Shown piece by piece: positions 1-13,500 of a DNA stretch of 64,000 bases. The translations under genes were made by a program, and so were the position numbers. The notes under the pieces were generated by a model. The model saw only the letters and a list, made by a program, of their open reading frames with translations. It had not been told where the DNA came from and did not search any database. Each line of letters begins with the position of its first letter. Position 1 is the first letter of the stretch. This DNA is from Liolophura sinensis (Eukaryota > Mollusca > Polyplacophora > Chitonida > Chitonidae), in assembly GCF_032854445.1 (NCBI RefSeq), contig NC_088300.1, forward strand, positions 31,601,608 through 31,665,607, written 5' to 3'.

Positions 1-1
1 T

Positions 2-3000
2 CCAAATCACGAGGATGACCACTATTATGAGCATATCAATTTTTCGGAAGCGGCTGCATCTCTACCGATTGTTAAGGTGTATAGCCCTCAGAGCTCTACG
101 GGCTCCAATGACGATGTTAGCCTAAACTCTTCTACATATTCCGATGACAAGGGGGACAACTCCCCAGGCTGTGAAACTGTGCAATCGACGTACTCGCTCA
201 AACTGAGTAACAATAACAATTCAGGAGCTCCATCTCTGGGGAGAACTGATTCTTCCTCGTTGACCAAAGTGACGGACAGAAACTCCAATGGTTCCTTAAA
301 TTCCCCTGTTCTCTCCAGAGACTCCACATATTATGTGTCATATGCTCAACGGGTCGCCTCCGAAATTGTGGAAACGGAAAAAACTTACGTTCACAGCCTT
401 AAGGAGATTTTAGAGGTATGATAAAGTGGTTTGGCATTTTGTGATTGAACTGGGTTTTACTTTAAGCATCTGAGGAAAGCGCCCCAACCGGAAAGTAAAT
501 CTTGGCAGTTTATTTAAATGTAAAGTATAACATAATAGAAAGATATAAAGTTGATGTTTCCATTGTACAGTGTAGGTAGTTGTAAGTACAAAGAGTGTTA
601 CATGTTTCAGCTGTTTATTTGCCAGTTGCAATAAACTTTCTCCTCCCACCACAGTGCTGGCTGCTTTCATATAAATGAAATATTCTTGAGTACCGTGTAA
701 AACACCAAACAAATAAATAAATAAATACTGTAATTCTTCCACATTTTCGCATGTTTGCAAGGTGTTTATTCAAGCACATTCTGAAAGCGTCATTGTATGT
801 TGACTAATAAAACTATACATTTTATGAAACCCTGGAATTGGCCAATCTTACCAATGTTGTTTTAACTCCCAAAACAAATTAAAAATGGACTTAAATTGCA
901 CTGAATATTTTTTTCAAATGCGAAATGGTTGAGGAATTAGGGAAATAAACTTTCATGGTTATATTTATTTCATTTAGACATTTACTGGTAACAACCATTT
1001 TGTCCTCACAGAAGATTTTTTCAGTTAGTTGTACATGCCATGCAAGCAACATAAACATTCAAGTACATTTATGCCCTATGATCAGACCAACTTTTGGGCA
1101 GACAGCCTTATGGCTGTGCACACATTCTGTGTATGGTTTCTTTAGTCACATCCCAGCCATACATGTATGTATTGTCTGCATGTATATGATTTCCTGTTAG
1201 CAGGTTAGTGGAGTTCTTCCCATTTCCTTTATGTTATAAAAAGTTATCTTGGAATTTTCCTTGAATATGTTGTAAATTTGATAAACTGGTATACTGTACA
1301 TGGTCTTCACACTAGTGAATTAAATGTTATTCAGTGATTTCTCCAGGCATGTGTGTTTCATGACCCGACACATGGCTTCCTCCTGGTTATGGTGGGAGGA
1401 AACCTAGCAAACCCTGGGGAAACCCCCTGCCATCTGCAGGGTGCTCGCAGACCGTCCCATGTAGTACGGGAAAGGAAATCAGTTTCTGTCTTTTTGTCTT
1501 GGCTTTGGTATGCGTTTGTTAAAATGCAAATGCCGTAGTACTAAATGTTCATATCATTTAGTCATCATCCAGCTTTGCAGTGTTGTTTTGCATACACAAG
1601 TAGTAGTCAAAGCATCATCATTGACATTCTAAACAGTTTCATTTATTTGGGTATAATGATTGCAAGGTGAGAACCAAAGTTTGTTGTATGTTTTTATTCT
1701 TTTCATGCAGGGTTACATGAAACACATCAAGCTGTGTGAGGACATCAGCCAACAGGACGCAAACAAGCTATTCGGGAATTTAAAAGAAATATACGAATTT
1801 AACAAGTAAGACAAATAACCTCTCTTTGGGTGCAAGAACTGGAGAACTTTTCTCTAGAAAGAAAGGATTGCAAACAGTTTGATTGATTTGGAGGAAACAG
1901 CTTTTCACTTTGGAATGCCTAGATGTTGTCATTAATGTTTGCTTAGTAAACATCACCCTTTTCCTCCTCCCATAGCCATATATTCATTATTGACATACCT
2001 ATCTTTACAACTAATACCTGTTATCACATGGATTTGGAAGCTGATCTTTAAATCTAAACCATGGAACTTGAAGTGAATTTGAAACACATAAGTTTCCATC
2101 TTGTATTTTGGCTCATTGCATGTCCAGTTACGTGTATAGGGTCAGAAATTCCACATACATGCTAACGTATTTCGTCATTCATGCAGAAGTCTATTGGCTG
2201 AGTTGGATGACTGCGGAGAGGATCCAGTGGAGGTGGCTCGCTGTTTTGTGGAGAAGAATGAAGGCTTTGACATATACACTGAGTACTGCACCAGTTATCC
2301 AGCGTGAGTACTGCCCTGTGGCTTGCCATCCAGTAGAAGTACTACATGATTTAATATTATTGAAGTATGTATACTGCATGTGTGTACACACCGCAAAAGT
2401 TGCATGCATTGCCCCAAGTACTGCATCAGTTGTCCAGTCCAAGGAATGCAACAGTTCACTCAAATCAGTATTCCATCAAATAGCCTATATGCACCAGTTA
2501 TCTCCCTTAAAGGGGCTATACCAAATGATTTTAGACAATAAGAAAATCCCCCCCAAAACATATTTGCAAATCAAATCACTATCTGTGCATTAATGAAGAA
2601 TGCCTCAAATTACTGCCTTTCGGTAAATGTCATATGCGTACCTGTACTATTTAGAAATGGTTAAGATACATGTATGTCTTTACCTTGAAATGCGACCCAC
2701 TTAATAAATTTTAGGAACTTTATTACTAATTTTAAACTGTAGCATGTGCGAACAAGGCTGATATTTTTTGAAAGATAATTATTTGGGCTATATTCTAATA
2801 GCAAAGGAATTAGTTGAATTTGTGCTAATAGTTTTGCCCTAGAGGTCATAGGCACGAATTCAGAGCTAGTTTTACCTTTACGCAAATCGTTTGTCGGGTA
2901 TGGTTCCTCATATTTTATTTACATTGAAACAACTGTGTAATTATAAATAATCCTGTTTTGAATAAAATCCATTTTGTCTCATTTTAAAACTCGCCCTTAG

Positions 3001-6000
3001 TTGATAAGGATCTGTTTTTTTGCCTACAGGTCAATGGAAGTGCTGACAAAGTGCATGATGCAGCCAACCTTGGCAGAGAAGTTCAAAAGCTGGCAGGCTG
3101 CCCTGGGCCACGGTCTTCCCCTGGGAGCATACCTGCTGAAACCAGTGCAGAGAATCCTCAAATATCACCTTCTGTTACAGGTATGTTGGCAAGATGATTA
3201 GGTGGTACTGAAGCTTTGGTTTGTTTATATGAGCACCTTACATGGATCAATACACGTGGTAAGTGTTTGACCTTGTTGTCAGTTTGGTCATACTAAAGAT
3301 TTTATAAAAATGACCTCTTTGTGATGAAACACATCACAGAAATGTGATGAATATTTCCCTGGCTCCAGCACATTGTTGTTAAGAGACACAAATTTTCCAT
3401 GATTACAACATATCAGGCAAAGGTAAATAAAGAATAATGCCTAGTGAAAATGGTAAAATGGATTTTGAATTTCCAAGCTGTTTTTTGTCATGGTTTCCCT
3501 TACCCTTATATGGTGTACTGGAGGTATACTTGAGGTACATTTGATATGTACCAGTGGGGTGTAACATATCTGATGCCCAAACATGTGCACATTATTCAGG
3601 ACAGCCATCTTGGAAAATCAGGGGCAAATATATCCGTGCTCTGTGATTAGTCAATAGTTAAGCACTGAAAGAGGCTTATATTTATGTAGTGAACATCTTT
3701 TCTTGTGCCCCAAAACATTAAGTTAAATGTCTAAATCTCATCTTTTGTTTTAAAACTTTAAGAAAGTGTGCGAGGTGTACCTGAGGTGCATAACCCCTAA
3801 ATTATAATCAAAACTCTCCAAATTTGTAAGTGTTTTAAGTGTTGATTTTTTAAAAAGTTTGTGAGGTACATCTGAGGTATAGTCACATGGCTAGGGTATA
3901 CTTGAGATACAGTACACCTCAGATGATATACCTGCAGATGAGGTGCACCCCTCATCTACACCTCACACTAAGGTGTACATAAGGTGTACACCCCATATAC
4001 ACCCCATGAGGTTTACACCTCATTTCTGTAAGGGTTGTCATTGGACCAAGACCGCATTTTCTGTATGATTGTTCACCATCTTCAGCTTGGAGTACAGCCG
4101 TTACAATGCTCTGGCCTGTTTAGACAGTCTGACATCACATGTGCCTTTTACCAACATGGCCTACACTTTAAGTAACAATCTGGGCATCAGATTTGGGGAA
4201 GTTTTTATGTTGCATTCCAAAGGTCGATGGTTTAGTGTTGTCAGAATGAGAAGTTATATTGTCAAGTATGTTAAATTGATAGAATAACAAAAAAAACTGT
4301 ACCCGGTCATTTTTCATTGACCAGAACATTGTGAAGCACTATGAGAGTGATCTGCCAGGGTATGACACATTGACGACAGCTCTAGGTCACATGACACACA
4401 TGGCACACCACATCAACGAGATGAAGCGGCGTCATGAGCATGCAGTACGTGTTCAGGAGGTACAAAGTCAGCTGGAGGATTACGCTGACGGGCCAGACCT
4501 CTCTACCCTAGGGGAGCTTGTACTGGAGGTAAACCTGGCATCTTTGATCTCTTTGTATGATGAAACTGTATAACAGTTGCATTAAACCTCTCACCAACCA
4601 GGATTCTCTTGTAGATTTTTAAAGACTTTTTTATCATTTCATACAAGGCCAACAGATAAGTGATAAAAGATAATAGATTAATGATATAGACCCAACTGGC
4701 TTAATGGAGATAGTTTCATAATAAAAAGCAAAACTAATGTAACATAGAGAGATGGATATGTCTAAAAGAAAAGAAAAAATGTCACGTACAAGGCTAAATA
4801 CAACATGTATACAGAAATGAAAGGCCTTGGTGTTTTTGTTTGAAGTAAATGTATCTTTTCATCACCTTTTACATGTTAAGTAAGGAAATACTACAAATGT
4901 GGATAAAATTGTGATTTTATAAAGGTAAAGCATATGGTAATTTTCTCTGTTTGAAAGAAATATTTTATGACTGATTTGAAAAAGACATCCCAGTGTACAC
5001 TTAAATGCACTCTTATATATCTTGCCTATAATTTGGCGAACACCAATCAAAGAAATAAATAATTTGTGTAAATATGTGTTTTAGGGCAGTTTTCGATTAC
5101 TTGGAGCAAAGGCATCAAGATCTGTGTTTTTGTTCGAGAAAGGAATACTGATTACCAAAAGGAAAGAGGAAGGCACATTTAGCTGTAAAGTTGTCATATT
5201 GGTGAGTTGTGGTTTTCTTACATTTAACTGGGGACAAATTTTGGTGACCAAACGGATTGTTGATTGGTAGAGCATGAGCGTCACGTGTGGGAAACATGTA
5301 AAACTGGGAATCTTGATTCTTCAATGGTTTGATACTCAGCATAAAGACAGTAATTTATCTAAAGTTTAGCGTATAAAAATGAATTTTCAGAAGCACGTGA
5401 TGCCCCTAAAATTATACTTTTTGATGCCAACAGTTAAGGTTTTACAAAAAACTTTTAAGAAGAATGCAAGAGTGGAAGAATTAATCAGATTGAAACAAAA
5501 TGGTTTACATGAAAAATGGTATGCTTAAGACGAAATACAGTATGCCAAATACTGATCAACCCTAGTGTAATTTCTACTGTCGCTGGGTGGGGTGTCATGC
5601 TTGGCATCTTCACTGGCATTCCAGTGAGGCAGTACAGTCAATATGTCTGCTTTGGGATTGGCTGGCAAGAAGGACACACCATGGAAGGAACAAAATATTG
5701 TTTAAATAGCATGTAAACCCTCATGTTAAAGGCCATGCAAGTTCTTGTGTGGTTTGTCAAACAGTTGACTCATCACAACAAAGAAGGGGATGTCATGAGG
5801 TAATGTAAGTAGATTATCAATGTCTCAATTGACATAGGTTTTCTTTCTGTTTATCACAACGGTGATAGCTATAAATGAAGCTTTACACACTGTGAATCTG
5901 TAAGTCATTTCAGGAAAGTATTAAGCTAGCAATCTATAACAGGCTTAAGGGTCATTTGACATATCAGCACTATTGTGGTTTTGTTCTTCTGGGATGTCTA

Positions 6001-7503
6001 TTTTATTACTTCTGGATGTTCTCATTATTGCATTGAAAATCGCAGGATTTGAACTTGTCATAAATGAATACATTCTGATTTTGTGGAAATAACCTGGCAG
6101 ATATTTTAGGAATAACCTAATGCTGTAAGGTATTTGTTAGTGGAGAATTTTTTGGGAAATGCAGAACGTTTTATGTAGATCAGAACAACAGATGCACAAG
6201 GGACCAGGTATTTTGTACCTCTCCGGTTAGGTTAAATGGTTTCATGCATATACATGTAGGATGTTTAGCAGTCTGCATCTGTGAAGTATTACATCAGGGC
6301 ACTGAAAAATGTTGTCCAGGGCTGGAGGACAAGCCGTTTTAGTGCAGGGTAATTGTTAAATCATGTCTCTGTGTGGTGTAATTGTTACCAGTGAAGGATG
6401 ACTCACTGGGGGCCAGGAGGGGGGCTGCTGGGAGGGCTGGCTGAGTTTGTATACCTTCTCCCTACCCTCCCGCCAGGCTCAGTGTTAACCAGGCTATGTA
6501 AACTGTGTAAGCAGATCTCAGGCTGTATGCAAGGTGCACATGCAGACCTATCTGCAGAAACCATGCATTCAGATGCAAGGATGCTTTTACACCTCATCCC
6601 CTGAAGGCCAAGGAGTATTGTCATGTCCCTTTCTGTACATTTTCTGGCTGTGCCCATATAAGCACCATGTCTCTGGACCTTTGTATCTAGACAGTTTGGT
6701 GTGGACACTACCCACTTTCATTTTTTAAGATCAACATTTTTTACCCATAATTGTAAAGAAAACATTTTGTTACATACACCTTGTCTTCTGAGCCTCTGAA
6801 GGTGTCTTATTTCAACAGGAGATAAAAATGTTCTTGTTTGTGGCTGTGGCTGTGGCTGAGTATCAGCCTGCTGAGATCACAGTTTACTCTTGCCCCTCAG
6901 ATGTTAAGGTTAATACAGGGCTGTGTTGTGCTCCCCCTCCTCCCCTGCCTCAGCTCTGTGTGTTTAGTCTGTTACCATCTGCCTGGCTCCTGCCTCAGGG
7001 CGGGGCTGTGGGTGTCGACAAGCTGTAACACACAGATAACCTTCTCTTCTGGGTTGCATGGTCCTCTCCAACCCTCTGGGGAATCCCCTGTTTGGTTGAC
7101 CTCTGGTGACCTCTGGAATGGCTGACATCCACAACTGTCTGTGATCTCATGCACATGACCCCACTTCACCACTCCTTACTCCATCTTAAGTGGCTAGGGG
7201 CAGCTTAAATGTGCCCTCAGAAGATAGAAGACATACCCATTAGTTCATACAGCTTAATACTTAACAAATATCGTTGATGCTGATATATGTAAGCATTGCA
7301 ATAGTCTCCAGATGCTCTTTGTTTCACATGTTTCCCTCGTGCCCAATACTCAAAAATCCCTGGAATGCATTTTGTGATCCTTTTTTTTCTTTCCTTCCTT
7401 TTTTGATTTCTCATTGGAACAGGCAATATGCAAAATGTTGTGTATTATGTACATATTTTGTTTGTTACCTGTAGAATTCTCTGATCACATTGCAGGTGAA
7501 AGG

Positions 7504-7534
<31 letters not shown>

Positions 7535-10500
7535 CACACTAATGTGAAGTATGTGTCAGACGAAAGACCTTTAAACACATTAAAATAGTTCACTTTATAT
7601 TTTAGATTTTTTTTATTTCAGCAAAATGCATTTACAAGTCCTTTTTGACTACATTGGGACCAGTGACATCACATCTGGTTATTATCACATAACACAAATG
7701 GGTTGCTTGATGTCATCAGTCAAAATGCATATACATGTAGATATAGATATATGAAGGTTTTGAGCAACTGGATCTTGAAATGAACTATTTCAAGCATAAA
7801 ATAAAGATGAGATGCCACTGATACTTTCTGGGTCCCTACAGACCACCGTAGAATCTGATGTTTGGAAAGAAAAGAAAACATTTCAGTCAGATGGAAAAAA
7901 TCTAAAAAAAGTAAATCCTGGATAGTGTTCACTGGCCCTTTCATCTAGCATATATGACACTTTAGTGTTTTCTTTGTCTTGAAGTGAAATACTGATGCTG
8001 ATAAGTATTGATGATTTACATTAAAGTGCCACTCTGGTCAGAATACAAATTGCATAGAAATATTACAGTGATATGAAAGAAATCCTACGGAGGAAGGCTA
8101 ACACTATGTTTTTATAGGGTTTGGATGAATAACACTATTTAACCCACATAACTGAAGATTCCTTGAAAAACAAAATCTTCGGCTGTGTCCTTAAAATTTT
8201 CCTGATGTGAGGTGATAGTATTTCCTGTATGACCACGAATCAGGCAGATGTGATGTTGAGTAAGGCATTTATGCTGGGATGACGTCAAGAGCATTTGAAA
8301 GGGCAGCGTCATTTGTGGATATACGTCAGCGATTGATGATGTCATGTGTTCGTGGGGGAGGTCTGCAATATTTTCACAATTTAGGAAAGCAATTCAGATT
8401 ATCCCAGCCTTTATCAATTCACCTTGTTTTTAAGACACAGATGTTTTGACACCAAAGTAGCTTTTTAAAGTTACCTGTATAATTTGCTACATGGTCATAA
8501 TTGGTGCAGCCAGTGACACAGCTGTTTGTGTTAACCAGGAGACAGTGATTTTAACATGAGACATTTCATTTTTTTTTTCCACACTCAAGTGTTCTAACCT
8601 GATGTTAGTGGAGAGCATACCCAAGGAGCCTCACAGTTTTCATGTCATTCCTTTTGACAACACAAAACTACAGTATACATTACAGGTATGTTCATCAGTA
8701 GCCCCTAATTCTAAACATTTGCTTTTGTAAAGTCGTACAAAAGCATAAATATTCCAAAAAGACTGAGAAGTCCCATATTTGACATTGCAATATCTTGACA
8801 AAATTTTATTTGTGATCTTCAGGATAGTTTCAACAAATATTTTTTTTGTTTCCTGAAGATGAAAAGTAAAATTATCAAAATGCTGAAACATCAAATTAAG
8901 TTTTCAAATCAAATTTTTGGGCTGTTTATACACTTTAATTATTAGTTCTGTATCGTTGAGGGAAAAATCAATTCTTCAGACTTTTTCTTTTTAAAACTGT
9001 TCATTGCATTAAGTTGAATTTTGGTTCATGGCTTCATCTTGACAACCTACAGATCAAGCTCAGGTTTTGGAATGTTTTGATCATGCTGAAAAATTCCTTT
9101 TTGTTTTCCATCTCGAACAGTTTGTTGTTTAAGCTCCTACATGTCGAATCAAATGCTACCACAAGATTTTGTGTTACTATTAACACTTGTATGCATTTTT
9201 AGGCACACAGCATTGAGATGAAGAGAAAATGGTGCCAAGAAATCAAACGTCTGATTCTGGAGAGCTATAAGGGTAGAATACCGGACAAAGTGAAGAGTTT
9301 AGTGATGGGGCTGGGCAGAACAAGAGCAGAAGGTTAGAAGAGTTACCTCCCTTACTTCTGTAAACCTTCACAGACATTTTCCATGTTTCAGTATGTTTGC
9401 GTGGCTTATGCTGCAGCAAGGGGTGTTTTTGACTGATTCAGAAATTGCCTGAACATGAAATACATATAAATAGTAAAAATTTTGTGAAAACTCCATGTTT
9501 CCATCATACCCTATGTCCTCAACTTTTTCGCACTGAAAGAGGGACATCCAGTATTATTGAGACAAAACTATATTGGTTGGGCTGGCATATTTCAGAGCTT
9601 CACAAAAGGGTAATCCTGTCAGTCAATGCAGAGTGATGCCTTCAGATTATTCTTGAGTAAATATCGCGCAAACATGCGACAAGGTAGAAGAAGAAGAAGC
9701 ACTGAACCAAGAACGATCTCACATTGATGGTCCAGATTCCAACATGAACCTTATTCTCTACATACTTCTCTTTTCAGAGGAGGAGCTTAATAACCAAGGT
9801 CTAAGTCCAGATCAAGGAGACAAGAAAAGACCGAGACGAAAATCAGCTAACATAATGGGTAAGCTGTAGCATGTGTACATGTAGCTGGATTTAACTGGTG
9901 AAGTTTCTCATTAGTCTTAAATGAAAGTCCAGATTTGGTTTTTTGTTTGTGTGTCAGACATAATATTTTATTGCCAAGTGAGACTATTACTATATGTAGT
10001 TAATTTGCCTGTTCTGGGTGTGATGAGTTTTCTCCCCTGTGAGGCAAAAATGATCATTTCTGTGTTCTTGTTAGTTTTTGTCAGACAGTAATAATTTCAT
10101 ACATTTTTATTTGTTTTTTTCCAGATTTAGTCAAATTGAAGAAAGGTAAGAAAGATAATACAACTTCTATCATGTTTGTTAATTTTTAATTGGCTGAACT
10201 TTGTGTGTATTAATGGTGGCTCAGTTTACTGAATTTAGACTTAAATTTTCTTTGAAATAATTTTTTAAAAATTTTGTTGAAAAAATGTACATATAATAAT
10301 ACTTTGAAATAAAAGTTACTTATGATATCACTGACATTTTTTTCTACTTTTTTTTTTCCTTTCACCTCGCAAAATAGCTCACAGAAAGGTATGTACTAGT
10401 TCACATTTTCACATGATATTTTGCTCTTGTACTCAAATCCATTACCTGTTGTTACTTGGCAAAGCAGGTGCTTTCTCCATCCTTAAAACTGACCTCCTCC

Positions 10501-13500
10501 CACCCACACCCCTCATATCATTGAAGTGTTTTTAATATTGGCTTTAATTCTGACTGAAATGAAACAAGTAAACACATGAAAGATGTGATTCATGGCGAAA
10601 CATTAACAGTAAGTAATCGGAAGATTTCCAGAGTAACAAGTGTACATTCAAGCATTGGAGGCAACCACAATAATGTTTTTCGATTGGCAGATAATGGGAA
10701 ATTATAATCATCTTTGCTCATGAGCATAAGTTGAACTGTCTGCGGCGTAATCAGAACAACTGTTTATAGCAATTAGTTTTGTACTGAATAGCATTAAAGT
10801 GTTAAATAATTTAATTGTTTTTCTTATTTCACTTTTTTCAGAGTGACAATACTCCACCCAGATTGGTAAGTACATTTCTTTTAAACCTTTTAAAATCTTT
10901 TGTTGTATAATCCGTTTCTTGCAGTAGTTAACATGATGAAGGGAGATGAGCAGCTTGTTAGCCCGTAAAATCAGTCTTGTTTAAACCCTGGTTGAAGTAG
11001 TTATTAGTAATGCTGGAAGATATAGTAATACAAATACCCTGTACCATGGTAATTGCTGTAAGATGATATTATATGTAAATTATGTGATTGGTTCACAGGC
11101 CCCTGTGAACACTCCTGTTCAGACCGCAGCTGTGACAAGTAGTGGCGGAAGATCTTTGACCAGACAGGTAAGGTCACAAAAGCGCATGTAAACTGTAATT
11201 CCTCAACCTATTCACATGTTTGTAAGGTTTCTGTTCAAGCATATTCTGAGGGCATCGGTCTTGCGTAGACTGAAAAATGTGCTTAAATTGCACAAAAATT
11301 GCACAAAAATTGCACAAAAGGTTGCTGTTTTACCTTTTTTCCTTGTGAAAAGGTTAGGGAATTAGGGTATTATTACAGATTCTTGGATAGTGCAGGAGAA
11401 AGGGCCTCGGGAGGAATTGAAATCAAGATATGAAATAGAATATCGCTGTTACTGTAGGTAGAAGTATTCAGTGAGATAGAACTGTGTACTGATGTCTCAA
11501 ACAGCTTGTGTTAGCAATGTTGATTGATTTATATATTTATTTATTTGATTGGTGTTTTACGCTGTACCCAAGAATATTTCGCTTATACGACGGGGGCCAT
11601 CATTATGGTGGGAGGAAACCGGGGAGAGGCCGGGGTAATCCCACGACCATCCGCAGGTTGCTGGACGACCTTCCCACGTATGGCCAAAGAGGAAGCCAGC
11701 ATGAGCTGGACTTGAACTCACAGTGATTGCATTGGTGAGAAGCTCCTGGGTTATTACGCTGCGCTAGCGCGCGAACCAACTGAGCCACACAGGCTCCCCA
11801 GTGTTGATTGAATGTGATAGTTCAAACAATATTGTTCTGTACAGTTTTACTGACATTTGCTAGATGGAGTCGGGATTAGCTTTGAGTGAAAGCACGTCAT
11901 GACATCAACGTTATTCGTTAACAGGTGTTTGTGGTTTAGCTTGAATAAAAGAGGTATCCAGGGTATGATTGAAATACTGCCAGGTGAGTTTAGGTTATGA
12001 CAAGGTCTGCCAGCAACCTGCAGATGGCTGTGGGTTTACCCTGGAATCATGATGCTGGCCACCCTTGTATTGGTAAATATTCTTTAGTACAGCGTAAAAC
12101 ACCAATGAGATGAAAAAAATAAATGAAATACTGCCAATTTAGCATTAATCCCTAATCATTGATTAAGATGTTAATATGTTTGTGTTTCAGAGTAACAAGT
12201 CCCTATCAGGCAGTCGCAGCATGGACAACCTGTCAGTGTCGGGGAGCCACACTTTGCCACGGAGCAAACTGCCATCTAATGGGAATGGAAGAGAGTCACA
12301 TAGCTCAGATGGCAGAGAAGTCGGTGACACGGACAGTTTGGCTAGTGAGCTGACATTTGCAGATCCTAATGCAGACCCTAATATGGTCAGGAGGGCAAAG
12401 AGCTTCAAAATAGCAACTCGGATGAACCCTGTGAGATCAATAGAAATCAATGACCATGATGAGTCATCTGGAGAGTCGATGGAGGTCAGCACTGATGAAG
12501 AAACCCTTGACGACGATGTTTATGTTAACTTGGTGTGTAACAACAACAACGGTGACAGTGCTGGTGCTGCAGATGATTTCTCGAACCTTAACTACGGTGC
12601 CCGTGTCACCAGCATGCCGTCGCTGAATGCTGACGTGGATGAACCAGATTACGTCATGGTTCAATTAAAACCTGATCAGGGTGTCCCTGTGACATCACAG
12701 TCCCATCTGTCAGCATTGACACACAGCGAGACCTCGAAAAGCGCCGAGTGCCTGACAGGCGACGGCTCCAGCGCACAGCGCAGTGATCTGATTTACCAGA
12801 ATGTGGAATGCCCCAAAGACAACCAGCTGTCTGTGTCCAGATCCAGTAGCTATGACAACCTCAACAAACGCTGGAGCAGCAGTTCAATAACTGTTGAGGA
12901 GGAGGAAGAGGGTATAGAGGAGGGAAGCTCACCTGCTGTTGTCCCACCCCCTGATGAATTTGCTGACCCTGTGCAGGTGCTTAGTCCTGAACCCAAAGTT
13001 CCTTCCCCAGACCCGAAACTGGCTGATCCATGGGTGCGACAGGCTACCAGTGTGGTGGCAGAGACCGAGGTTACCAAGGGTGACTACTCTGTCTCTTGTT
13101 CACAAAAAACACGACATCATCATCCTATAGGGAAGAGCTTTAGCTTTCCACTTTGTGATGCTGACACTGCCTGCAGTATGAGCAAAGAAAATTTTGATTG
13201 GTTCGTGTATTCAAACAGAATTGCATCTTCCCTGGTAAAACAGTTTAACAAACTTCAGGTGCTTGAGAAACATGATCTGAGTCAACGAGGGTCGAAGGCT
13301 GCCGTGAAATACCCAGGCTATGTAACGGCTGTGGGAGCCACAGATAAGTATGACCTTGAACAGAGAAAGGTCATTGTGCAGTATGGTACACCCCCAAGGA
13401 ATGCCTTCACAGCAGACAAGCTGAATCAGTATGCAGCACTCCACAAAGACTGCAAAGCGAGTGCCGACAAAGTCTCTGACAAATCATTGCCAGAGTCCAA

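Larger units (their letters stand above)
416..1710 (+). other. PLEKHG intron 1 with SINE and TIR-element fragments
   Basis: Intron from GTATGA to a TTCATGCAG acceptor. It holds a 3' fragment of SINE family A (about 640-727), a TIR element directly after the SINE tail (729-945), and a decayed reverse-strand SINE-like stretch (about 1386-1480). No coding signal seen. Confidence 0.8.
11168..12190 (+). other. PLEKHG intron 13, rich in mobile elements
   Basis: A TIR element copy (11193-11367), a full-length reverse SINE A (11528-11801) and a decayed forward SINE A piece (about 12005-12115) fill most of this 1-kb intron before the last exon. The acceptor is GTTTGTGTTTCAG. Confidence 0.75.

Noticed and set aside
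2108-2593. 161-codon plus-strand frame
   Set aside because: It runs through PLEKHG exon 2187-2303 in the wrong frame; the correct frame gives the conserved DH sequence.
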